A DNA stretch of 64,000 nucleotides, taken from assembly GCF_001955695.1 (NCBI RefSeq), contig NZ_CP019236.1, positions 620,001 to 684,000 of the forward strand, in the 5' to 3' direction. Below the pieces are notes generated by a model, which was not told the DNA's origin, did no database searches, and saw nothing but the letters and a program-made list of their open reading frames with translations. The stretch comes from Rhodoferax koreense (GTDB lineage: Bacteria > Pseudomonadota > Gammaproteobacteria > Burkholderiales > Burkholderiaceae_C). The position numbers were made by a program, and so were the translations under genes. Below are positions 28,598-37,530 of this stretch, piece after piece; within the stretch, counting starts at the first letter, position 1; every line of letters starts with the position of its first letter.

Positions 28598-28634
28598 CAA
28601 CGACCAATCCGACGATGTAGATGATGGAATTCAC
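28560..28634 (-). CDS. 24-residue conserved membrane micropeptide
   Basis: A GTG-started frame, with AAGGGG 7 bases upstream, encodes one hydrophobic helix: NSIIYIVGLVVVIVAVLS then FFGLR. Near-identical peptides of this length (x-IIYIVGLxVVxxAxLSFFGLR) are, as I recall, common in proteobacterial genomes as unnamed small proteins. It overlaps the convergent MFS gene by 38 bases. Function unknown; probably an inner-membrane single-pass peptide. Confidence 0.65.
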   Translation of the reverse strand: MNSIIYIVGLVVVIVAVLSFFGLR

Positions 28635-28771
28635 AGAGATGCCCCTTGCAGTTGATGATGGTGATAGCTTGCCTCCTGCACCCGGACCCGGGTGTCGGCG
28701 GGAATGCGGAACAGCTGTAGGACGGTCCATGCAGCCGAACCGCTGCCGGAGTTGGTGCCTAATCGAGGGCT

Positions 28772-29302
28772 ATGCATTCGACCATCTCCTCGCGGCGCCA
28801 AGCCATCACCGTCGTCCTGCTCGTCTTCGCCGCCGCCGGCGGGCTGGTGCGCTGGCTCGCGCCCCAGCCATCGCTGGCGCGCGATCTGGGCTCGCTGCTG
28901 CTCGTTTTGTGGCTGCCGATCATCGGCAACATCATCGCCTGGCTCGTCGCGCGCGCGCACAAGCCCAAGGCGCCTCAGCCGGGCTTCGCTAGCGATCGCG
29001 CCTTCGCACCGTCGATCCGCATCGAACTCACCCTGCTCGCGGCCAGCGTACCCGCGCAGAACCGCCCGGTGCGCGCCGGCCTGTTCCCCTGCATGCTGGC
29101 GCTGGGCTCCGAGGCCTTCAGCGCCCGCCTGCGGGTGCCCCACGGCGAAGAACCGGTGCCCGAAGTGCCGAAGACGCTGGAGGTGGAACTGCTCCGCCCC
29201 GAACTGGCCCTGCCGCGGCTGCCGGCGGGCAGCGAGGTGATGGTGCTGGCGGGGCGCAGCCTGCTGGGGCGTGGCCATGTAATCGGCGTTGCCGAGGCAT
29301 GA
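28772..29302 (+). CDS. hypothetical membrane protein coupled to phosphoethanolamine transferase
   Basis: A 176-aa protein with two N-terminal hydrophobic segments (about 10-30 and 42-60), then a soluble domain with repeated EL-x-L and LPRLPAGSEVMVLAGRSLLGRG that has a beta-rich look. No family recognised. Its stop overlaps the next gene's start as ATGA, so it is probably made with that enzyme and may assist it. Confidence 0.65.
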   Translation: MHSTISSRRQAITVVLLVFAAAGGLVRWLAPQPSLARDLGSLLLVLWLPIIGNIIAWLVARAHKPKAPQPGFASDRAFAPSIRIELTLLAASVPAQNRPVRAGLFPCMLALGSEAFSARLRVPHGEEPVPEVPKTLEVELLRPELALPRLPAGSEVMVLAGRSLLGRGHVIGVAEA

Positions 29303-31005
29303 CGAAGTTCGACCATCCCTCCATCCGGCCCACCGCGCCCGCACGCTCGGGTGTGGCCGCCTTCGTGGCCAGCATGGCCGTGCTGCTGGCCATGCTCGTG
29401 CTCGGCCACGAGGGGCGCCGTGTCGCCCAGATGCTGGTGCTGGCCGTGCCGCCGTTCGTGTGGCTGTTGTGGCCGGTGCGCCGCCGGTGGGTGCGGCGCC
29501 TGCGTCTCGGCGTGCTGGGCCTGTGGTCGGCGGCCTTCATCGCCGATGCCACCGTCAGGGCCTACCTGTGGCAGGCCTACGAGGCCGCGCCAGACGGGGC
29601 GATGGTCCTGGTCGCGGCGGCCAACACCACGGCGCGCGAGAGCCGGGAGTTCCTGACGATGTACTGGCAGCCGATCGCCGCCTGGAGCCTCGGCGGCACG
29701 GCCGCGTGGTTGTTGCTGATCGCGGTGGTGAGGCATGGCGCGCAAGGAATGCCCCGGCACGCGCTGGCGCCGGGCGGCGCATCCCGGCTTCCGGTGTGGC
29801 TGCGTTTCGCCATCGCGCTGCTGCTGTCGCTGGCGTTGGTGTCTTATGTGAGCAAACCGTGGCGGAGGCTGCATCCGGTGCTGTTCTGGACGCAATGGGA
29901 AAGCAAGGTGCAGGAAGTACGCGCGGGCTGGGACGACCACCAGCGCGCACGCGACCTGGCGCTGGAGCGCGCCCGCAGCGCACGGCCGGTGACGGCGGTG
30001 GCGGGGCCTTCGACGGTGGTGCTCGTGATCACCGACAGCGTCAACCGCGACAACATGTCGCTGTACGGCTACGGCCGCGCCACCACGCCGCAATTGCAGG
30101 CCCGCAAGGCCGCATTGGGCGATGGGCTGGTCGTCATGCGCAACGCCTGGTCGGTGGATGCCAGCACGGTGCCGGCCCTGAACAACATCTTCCATTTCGG
30201 CCGGCCCAAGGCCATGGGGGCGACCGACGCGACCGCCGGGACGGATGTGGCAGCCGCGCCGCACGCGATCGCGCTGGCCCGTGCGGCGGGCTACAAGGTC
30301 TGGTGGATCAGCAACCACGACGACCTGGCCATCGAGCAAAGCCATGCCAGGCTCGCCGATGTGACCGAACTGATCAACCGCACGCCGGGCCGCTCCAGCG
30401 CGTCGTTGGACCACGAAGTCGTGGACTGCGTGCAGGAGGCCATTGAAGACACTTCCTCCGACCGCAAGCTGATCGTGGTGCACCTGATGGGCGCCCATCC
30501 GCACTACAGCAGCCGCTTCCCCAAGGATGCGAACCCGTTCGACGATGCGCCGGACGGGGTCGAGGCGGCCATGCTGGCGAGCGGCCGCTCCGCCTGGGTG
30601 CGGCGCTTTCGCACGCAGTACGACGCGGCCATGCTGTACCACGACTCGGTGGTGGCGCAACTGCTCGACATCACCCGGCAGGGCGGGGCGCCGAACGGCC
30701 GGCGGGCCTGGATGTACCTGTCCGACCACGGCCAGGAGGTCGGCCATGGCAGCGACAATGCTGGCCACAGCGCGGTGAGCGAGTCGGGCTACCGCATTCC
30801 CACCGTGCTCTGGCGCCAGCCCCAGGCCCTGCTGCCGAGCGGCCGCGACCAGGCGCCGTTCCGCTCCGACTGGTCCGCCTTCACGCTGATGGGCCTGCTC
30901 GGCATCGATTGGACCGGTGCCGACCCCAGCCGCGACGCGCTGCATCCGCGCTACCAATGGCAGGCGCCGGTACTGCCCGCGCCGGTCGCTTCATTCGCGC
31001 GGTAA
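29299..31005 (+). CDS. phosphoethanolamine transferase (EptA/CptA-like, sulfatase fold)
   Basis: A 568-aa inner-membrane protein with about five N-terminal helices and a periplasmic alkaline-phosphatase-type domain from about residue 235. The nucleophile segment VITDSVNRDNMSLYGYGRATTP follows the CptA form (Ser where EptA has Thr); YLSDHGQEVGH supplies metal ligands and VHLMGAHPHY the substrate His region. It would add phosphoethanolamine to lipid A or core oligosaccharide, which can lower sensitivity to cationic peptides. Coupled to the upstream gene by ATGA. No two-component regulator is adjacent. Confidence 0.85.
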   Translation: MTKFDHPSIRPTAPARSGVAAFVASMAVLLAMLVLGHEGRRVAQMLVLAVPPFVWLLWPVRRRWVRRLRLGVLGLWSAAFIADATVRAYLWQAYEAAPDGAMVLVAAANTTARESREFLTMYWQPIAAWSLGGTAAWLLLIAVVRHGAQGMPRHALAPGGASRLPVWLRFAIALLLSLALVSYVSKPWRRLHPVLFWTQWESKVQEVRAGWDDHQRARDLALERARSARPVTAVAGPSTVVLVITDSVNRDNMSLYGYGRATTPQLQARKAALGDGLVVMRNAWSVDASTVPALNNIFHFGRPKAMGATDATAGTDVAAAPHAIALARAAGYKVWWISNHDDLAIEQSHARLADVTELINRTPGRSSASLDHEVVDCVQEAIEDTSSDRKLIVVHLMGAHPHYSSRFPKDANPFDDAPDGVEAAMLASGRSAWVRRFRTQYDAAMLYHDSVVAQLLDITRQGGAPNGRRAWMYLSDHGQEVGHGSDNAGHSAVSESGYRIPTVLWRQPQALLPSGRDQAPFRSDWSAFTLMGLLGIDWTGADPSRDALHPRYQWQAPVLPAPVASFAR

Positions 31006-31011
31006 AAGGCT

Positions 31012-32808
<1,797 letters not shown>

Positions 32809-32846
32809 TCACTTTTCATTCAACACACCGCCGAGCGGCACAATCC

Positions 32847-33776
32847 ATGGACAGAATCGATGCAATGAAGGTGTTTATCGCGGCGCTCGACGAGGGCAGT
32901 CTGGCTGGCGCCGCGCGGCGACTGAAACGCTCACCTACCGCCGTCAGCCGGGCGTTGAATCTGCTCGAAGCCCATGTCGGCGTCGAGTTGCTGCACCGGA
33001 CGACGCGCACGCTGAAACTGAGCGAGGCGGGCGAACGCTACGCAGCCGCCTGCCGGCGCGTACTTGTCGATCTGGAGGAGGCCGATCTGCTCGCCGCGGG
33101 CGAACACTCGGCGCCGCGTGGACTGCTGACCATCTCGGCACCGCCCATCAGCGGGGAAGAGGTGCTGCGGCCGATCCTGGACGATTTTCTCGATCTGCAT
33201 CCGACCGTCTCCGCCCAGCTTCTGCTGCTCGACCGCGCGGTCAATCTGGTGGAGGAGGGTGTCGACGTCGCGTTGCGGGTCGGCTCCTTGCCGGACTCCT
33301 CCCTCATCGCCACGAGGCTCGGCGGTGATGTGCGGCGCGTCGTGGTGGCTTCACCGCGCTATCTGGATAGCCGCCCGCGCATCCTGCAGCCCGCCGACCT
33401 GGCGGGGCAACAGATCGTGGCGTTCACCAATTTCGGCCTCGATCATTGGAGTTTTACGCCGGCAAAGGGCTCGTCCATCCCGCGTACGGTCCAGTTCGCG
33501 CCGCGTTGCACTGTCAACACCGTGCGTGCTGCCGTCGCTTTCGCCTTGGCGGGCCGCGGTCTGACGCGGCTCTATTCCTATCACGTGGCCGAGTACGTCA
33601 AGGACGGGCGATTGAAGATCGTGTTGGCCGATGCCGAGCATCCGCCGCTGCCCGTGCATCTGCTCACCCCGATGGGCCGCAGGTCGGTGCCCAAGGTCCG
33701 TGCCTTCGTCGACTATGCCGCGCCCCGCCTGCGAGCCGAGTTCATGCGCATGGCGGCTGAAGCCGGCATGCCGTGA
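32847..33776 (+). CDS. LysR-family transcriptional regulator
   Basis: A 309-aa regulator with the N-terminal winged helix (MKVFIAALDEGSLAGAARRLKRSPTAVSRAL) and a CrgA-type effector domain (EEVLRPILDDFLDLHPTVSAQLLLLDR, EEGVDVALRVGSLPDSSL). ATG 32847 was chosen. It precedes the SDR and tautomerase genes on the same strand, with a palindrome between that may be its site. Confidence 0.9.
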   Translation: MDRIDAMKVFIAALDEGSLAGAARRLKRSPTAVSRALNLLEAHVGVELLHRTTRTLKLSEAGERYAAACRRVLVDLEEADLLAAGEHSAPRGLLTISAPPISGEEVLRPILDDFLDLHPTVSAQLLLLDRAVNLVEEGVDVALRVGSLPDSSLIATRLGGDVRRVVVASPRYLDSRPRILQPADLAGQQIVAFTNFGLDHWSFTPAKGSSIPRTVQFAPRCTVNTVRAAVAFALAGRGLTRLYSYHVAEYVKDGRLKIVLADAEHPPLPVHLLTPMGRRSVPKVRAFVDYAAPRLRAEFMRMAAEAGMP

Positions 33777-33816
33777 CAATAATGCCGAATTTCGGTTGAG
33801 TGATTGCTTATAGATG

Positions 33817-33834
33817 GCTATTCCGAAGAATAGC
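33817..33834. promoter_or_regulatory. candidate LysR operator before the SDR gene
   Basis: GCTATTC-CGAA-GAATAGC is a perfect 7-bp inverted repeat containing the T-N11-A layout of LysR sites, 88 bases upstream of the SDR start and 41 after the LysR stop. No T-run follows, so an operator is more likely than a terminator. Confidence 0.5.
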
Positions 33835-33921
33835 GGTTGATCCTACATTGATGACACCACGCCGCCGGCGTAGGGAGCGGTCGCCTCTGATGCGATCGCT
33901 GCAATCAATCAAGGATCCATC

Positions 33922-34635
33922 ATGAGCACAGCACAGAAAGTCGTCATCATCACAGGCGCATCCCAAGGGATTGGCGCCGGTTTGGTCCGGGCCTACCGGG
34001 ATCGCAATTACCACGTGGTCGCCAGCGCCCGAAGCATCCAGGCCACCGACGACCCGGGTGTCGTCGCCGTGGCGGGCGACATCAGCCAGCCGGAGACCGC
34101 AGAACGCATCGTTCGCACCGCGCTCGACCGCTTTGGCCGCGTCGACTCGTTGGTGAACAACGCCGGTGTGTTCCTCGCCAAGCCCTTCATCGAATTCACC
34201 CTGGAAGACTACGCGCACAACATGGGCGTCAATGGTGCCGGCTTCTTCCACATCACCCAGCGCGCCGCTGCCCAGATGCTGAAGCAGGGCTCGGGTCACA
34301 TCGTCAACATCACCACCAGCCTGGTCGACCAGCCCCACGGCGGTGTGCCGTCCGCGCTCGCGTCCCTGACCAAGGGCGGACTGAATTCGGTGACCAAGGG
34401 GCTCGCCATGGAATTTGCGAAGCGTGGCGTTCGCGTCAACGCGGTGTCTCCCGGCCTCATCAAGACACCGATGCATCCCGCCGAAACGCACGCCGCGCTG
34501 GCCGCCATGCATCCACTTGGTCGCATGGGCGAGGTCAGCGACATCGTCGATGCCGTGCTCTATCTCGAGGGCGCGGGTTTTGTGACCGGTGAAATCCTGC
34601 ACGTCGACGGCGGCCAGAACGCCGGGCACGCCTGA
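33922..34635 (+). CDS. SDR-family oxidoreductase without the catalytic Tyr
   Basis: A 237-aa short-chain dehydrogenase fold: TGASQGIG cofactor loop (11-18), NNAG (about 77-80), the catalytic-strand Ser in VNITTS, and the C-terminal VTGEILHVDGGQ. At the YxxxK site the sequence is ALASLTKGG: the Lys is present but the Tyr position is Ala. I recall a subset of close relatives with the same ALASLTKGG form, so this may be a real subfamily feature, not damage. It follows a LysR gene and precedes a tautomerase gene. Confidence 0.85.
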   Translation: MSTAQKVVIITGASQGIGAGLVRAYRDRNYHVVASARSIQATDDPGVVAVAGDISQPETAERIVRTALDRFGRVDSLVNNAGVFLAKPFIEFTLEDYAHNMGVNGAGFFHITQRAAAQMLKQGSGHIVNITTSLVDQPHGGVPSALASLTKGGLNSVTKGLAMEFAKRGVRVNAVSPGLIKTPMHPAETHAALAAMHPLGRMGEVSDIVDAVLYLEGAGFVTGEILHVDGGQNAGHA

Positions 34636-34657
34636 GCGTCGCGAAAGGGGTCAAAAA

Positions 34658-34888
34658 ATGCCGATCGTCACGATCCAGGTGACGCGCGAAGGCACCGTGC
34701 CCGAGCGCCATGCCGTATCCGCCGAAGAAAAAGCCGCCCTGATCAAGGGGGTGAGCGAGTTGCTGCTCCAGGTGTTGAACAAGCCGTTGGAATCGACCTA
34801 TGTGGTGATCGAGGAGATCGATCTCGACAACTGGGGCTGGGGTGGATTGCCAACGGCGGAGTACCGGAGACAGCGCGCGGCCGGGTAA
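34658..34888 (+). CDS. 4-oxalocrotonate tautomerase-family protein
   Basis: A 76-aa tautomerase with the catalytic Pro exposed after Met removal (MPIVTIQVTREGTVPE) and the usual helix (AEEKAALIKGVSELLLQVLNKPLESTYVVIEE). ATG 34658 follows AAAGGGGTC by 6 bases, 22 bases after the SDR stop, so the two are probably one operon under LysR control. Substrate unknown. Confidence 0.85.
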   Translation: MPIVTIQVTREGTVPERHAVSAEEKAALIKGVSELLLQVLNKPLESTYVVIEEIDLDNWGWGGLPTAEYRRQRAAG

Positions 34889-35216
34889 TCCTGAGGCCCG
34901 CTCAAAGTGTGAAGGCACGCCGCGCCAGCGAATCTTGTGCGCGAAGGCGCTGGAAGATGCTTAGCCTGATGGAGGCGCTGTGATCGAAGCGGTCGCTGAA
35001 ATCAAAAAAAGCGGCCGTTTGACGGGCCGCTTTTTTCTTTTTTCTGGTGGCCTGGGGCTGGATCGAAAAAACACCTGCAGCCCGCGCCAGCACTCACTTT
35101 CAGAACTACCTCGATTCTTGGGGCACCCCTTGGGGTACACCAGACCTCGAACCCCGATTCTATTCCCGCCATAGCCCGCTGCCGACCGACCAGGCACTAG
35201 AAGCGGAGTCGGCGAT
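34889..35216. other. gene-free junction region, probable side of the element boundary
   Basis: Apart from the terminator at 35005-35036 and a small hairpin ACCCC-TT-GGGGT (35126-35137), no gene or tRNA is visible. Base composition drops from here towards 37.2 kb. The insertion end of the conjugative element most likely lies between here and the DUF2274 gene, but I could not find a convincing attachment repeat. Confidence 0.35.
35005..35036 (+). terminator. strong rho-independent terminator
   Basis: AAAAAAGCGGCC (35005-35016) pairs with GGCCGCTTTTTT (35025-35036) around an 8-base loop, followed by more T. The A-tract on one side and T-tract on the other make it bidirectional. It lies 116 bases after the tautomerase stop and may mark the end of the chromosomal segment. 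Confidence 0.85.
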
Positions 35217-35585
35217 TCAATGGACTTCAAACGCGCGAATTTGCGCCAGCACCTGGGAGACAACCAGCGGAAGTCTCTCGCGGGAGCAAGCCGCATTCTT
35301 GATCGCCTCAGACGCGGCCGAGGACTGCAGCTGCCACCGGACAAACCTATCAGATGAGATCCCCGCATGTATTCGGAGGTACCGCTCGACGATGATGGCC
35401 GGAAGCTTCGCAAGCACGAAGTGACGGGCGTGAGGGGCACCCTCAAACCAATTGGAGAGCACCATCGCCACCTCATCAAACCTTCCGTCCACGGAAAGCT
35501 GTTGAACGATGTCGAAGACCGCCCCGCTTGGGCTGCCATATCGAGTGTTCAGAGCGTCTGCAACGATTTCAGTGACAACACGCAT
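35217..35585 (-). CDS. hypothetical protein, second gene of an RHH-led pair
   Basis: A 122-aa predicted helical, soluble protein without a recognised family. Begins VVTEIVADALNTRYGSPSG and includes FDIVQQLSVDGRFDEVAMVL; no signal peptide. GGAGA stands 8 bases before the ATG. It follows the ribbon-helix-helix gene by 37 bases on the same strand, the order of many antitoxin-toxin pairs, but nothing in the sequence proves toxicity. Confidence 0.6.
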   Translation of the reverse strand: MRVVTEIVADALNTRYGSPSGAVFDIVQQLSVDGRFDEVAMVLSNWFEGAPHARHFVLAKLPAIIVERYLRIHAGISSDRFVRWQLQSSAASEAIKNAACSRERLPLVVSQVLAQIRAFEVH

Positions 35586-35622
35586 AGAACTTTCTCCGCA
35601 AATCTCATCGACCCTTTGGGAT

Positions 35623-35853
35623 CTACTTTGGCGCGGCCTTTAGCTTCGCCTTCTTGGCCGCTACAGGCTTATGGCCGACAGCCGCACCTACTACTGAAGG
35701 TTTTTTTTGCTTGTTGGCAGCCATCCCCAGTTCGATGTACTTGCGGATCAGATCATTTTTACTAGTGTGCAGCTTGAATGCCTGATCGCGAAGCTCATCA
35801 TCTATGGTGGGACTGATGTAAACGGTGCGCAGCACCATGTTAGAAATACCCAT
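35623..35853 (-). CDS. ribbon-helix-helix DNA-binding protein, likely autoregulator
   Basis: A 76-aa protein. Residues 8-45 (LRTVYISPTIDDELRDQAFKLHTSKNDLIRKYIELGM) have the strand-helix-helix pattern of CopG/Arc repressors; the tail is rich in Lys and Ala (AKKAKLKAAPK) and may add non-specific DNA binding. GGAGG lies 6 bases before the ATG, and a perfect 20-bp palindrome overlaps the promoter just upstream, as expected for a self-repressing antitoxin-like gene. Confidence 0.75.
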   Translation of the reverse strand: MGISNMVLRTVYISPTIDDELRDQAFKLHTSKNDLIRKYIELGMAANKQKKPSVVGAAVGHKPVAAKKAKLKAAPK

Positions 35854-35868
35854 TTACAACCTCCAAGC

Positions 35869-35910
35869 GTACATATGTACATATGTACACGATAGGCACG
35901 GAAAAGTCAA
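35869..35910 (-). promoter_or_regulatory. promoter with 20-bp palindromic operator for the RHH gene
   Basis: On the minus strand TTGACT (35905-35910), a 17-base spacer and TACATA (35882-35887) form a good sigma70 pair. The -10 lies inside GTACATATGTACATATGTAC (35869-35888), a perfect palindrome built of two overlapping GTACATATGTAC units, well suited to cooperative RHH dimers. Confidence 0.75.
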
Positions 35911-35911
35911 G

Positions 35912-37180
35912 TCACAGGTACGATCTGAGAATAAGGTCGGACATCGCGCCAAGAGCCATCAGGTTCCCATAGCCTGGTCCCTGGGTGCTCGAGAGCATCG
36001 GGGCATGCAGCCGCGGAAATGTCCAAGGTGCTCCTTGGAACTCCAGCGACTCATTGAGTCCATCGCGCAGTGCATCCCTGTAGACGTCGGACCGCTTCAT
36101 CGCAGGCGGGACGCCTGTGAGCAGGTTCAGGAACCACCAAGAATCGAAACCGGCCGCATCAATCAACAGTTCCGGTCTCAGAAGGACTGGAATCGTGTCC
36201 CCCCGACGTACGGCGACCTCAACGTGCGTAGATTGCGGCGTGACCCGGGTAGCACGCCCGTTTTGAAAGCGGACGCGCGAAGCAGTGGCAACCTCGTTCA
36301 TCACTGTGCCCCAAACCACGCCCCGATTGAGTCGATCAAAGAATTCTCTCTTGCTTGACGGAGAAAGAGAATTCCAAGCTTCATCGTCGCTGAACAGCCT
36401 GTTTTCGAATACGCTGTCGCCCCGTGTGTACAACGCCCCTTGATCGGCGATGATGAAAATCTCCCGGTCACGATGCCCGTTCTTGCAGAGCCACGCGAGG
36501 ACTGCGGCCGCCGTGCCGCCAGCTCCGATGATTGCTATCTGGCCATCTTTGCGAGACGCGGGAAGAAGCTTTCGTATCTCGCCGGTCCGCTGCCAAAAGT
36601 CGATGCCGTTGAAGATTCGACCACTGGATCCGGATTTGCTGATCCCCCGCGCCGGACCTGGCCCCGTCACGACAACACCATCAAACAGGGTGTCTGAGGC
36701 AGCGGACCAACCGCCGCCTGGAGTTTTCGACAAGATCCTCCATTGTTCGCCCTTCTCCGAAAGCCGCCCAACACTCGCTTTTACGACGCTCGCATCAGAC
36801 TTCTTGACACTCCAGTCAAGATAGGCGGCAAAGTCCTCGTGCGTGGGCGGGCGTCTGCCCCCATCCACCCAGTCCCGATACGAAGGCCGCTTTGAGCCAA
36901 GAAAGGTAGCCCAGGAGAACTCCTTCAGCGTGAAGGAAGCAACCGGCTCACCGAGGATCGTTGTGTAGGGGAAGCCTAGGTCCCGCTCTGCCGGCGTACA
37001 AAGTCGCTGAGCACCATCTGTGTAGCCCGCGCGGCCATTCCAGTTGGCACCGATCACATCCTGCTCAAAGATCGTCACGCCGATATCGGCTACGCCCTGC
37101 TTTCGGAGTGCATATGCCTTTGCGGCCAAGGCGGCAGCCTTCGCACCTCCACCTATCACAGCAACATTCTTTTTTGTCAT
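35912..37180 (-). CDS. MbtG-like L-lysine N6-monooxygenase family protein
   Basis: A 422-aa FAD/NADPH flavoprotein of the siderophore N-hydroxylase group. The FAD motif is AVIGGGAKAAALAAKAYAL (near the N-terminus), then NWNGRAGYTDGAQRLCTPAERDLGFPY, the NADPH motif IIGAGGTAAAVLAWLCKNGH, and the C-terminal STQGPGYGNLMALGAMSDL. This order and these phrases closely follow mycobactin lysine N-oxygenase MbtG. No NRPS, NIS synthetase or siderophore transporter is nearby, so its role in a mobile element is unclear. Lower GC than the trb genes. The start at 37180 is chosen over an ATG three codons upstream. Confidence 0.8.
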   Translation of the reverse strand: MTKKNVAVIGGGAKAAALAAKAYALRKQGVADIGVTIFEQDVIGANWNGRAGYTDGAQRLCTPAERDLGFPYTTILGEPVASFTLKEFSWATFLGSKRPSYRDWVDGGRRPPTHEDFAAYLDWSVKKSDASVVKASVGRLSEKGEQWRILSKTPGGGWSAASDTLFDGVVVTGPGPARGISKSGSSGRIFNGIDFWQRTGEIRKLLPASRKDGQIAIIGAGGTAAAVLAWLCKNGHRDREIFIIADQGALYTRGDSVFENRLFSDDEAWNSLSPSSKREFFDRLNRGVVWGTVMNEVATASRVRFQNGRATRVTPQSTHVEVAVRRGDTIPVLLRPELLIDAAGFDSWWFLNLLTGVPPAMKRSDVYRDALRDGLNESLEFQGAPWTFPRLHAPMLSSTQGPGYGNLMALGAMSDLILRSYL

Positions 37181-37290
37181 CGTTGACCCCATGCGGACGC
37201 CACGATGGCGTGTCATACCTTCAGTCAGCAATTTTCCCTGAAAAAGGAGGGCGAACCGGCGACGTGCCTATGCGGAGGTTCAATCCAACG

Positions 37291-37530
37291 CTACGAGCGG
37301 CTAGACGGCCGTGCCAACTGGACGCGGCCCTTGAAAGCGCGATCGCGAGCCATAAAGTGCATCAACATGTGCGGGATAAGTGAGACCGCATCTACCGACT
37401 CGCCATATGCCTGGGAATGTTGGGCGGCATACCGGTCCAACATGTCCTTCAAATCGGCAGGCAATGTCACCACGACCTTCACGGTCGTTGACCTTGGCAA
37501 TGGGCCTAGACGGAGCTTTGCTCCGCTCAT
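37291..37530 (-). CDS. DUF2274 domain protein, end of the trb operon
   Basis: A 79-aa basic protein (KLRLGPLPRSTTVKVVVTLPADLKDMLDRYAAQH) of the DUF2274 family, regularly found after trbI in Tn4371-like elements. The TLPADLKDMLDRYA segment resembles a ribbon-helix-helix, so DNA binding is possible. ATG overlaps the trbI stop as ATGA. Confidence 0.85.
   Translation of the reverse strand: MSGAKLRLGPLPRSTTVKVVVTLPADLKDMLDRYAAQHSQAYGESVDAVSLIPHMLMHFMARDRAFKGRVQLARPSSRS

Noticed and set aside
35100..35180. tRNA or tmRNA end as an attachment site
   Set aside because: A GGTTCGAGG-like string appears on the minus strand, but no acceptor stem, anticodon arm or CCA could be folded around it.
37170..37177. 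TTTTTTGT, fitting the TTTTTYRT attachment core I recall for Tn4371-type elements
   Set aside because: An 8-base match is weak and it lies at the very start of the MbtG-like gene; no second copy at a sensible boundary was seen.
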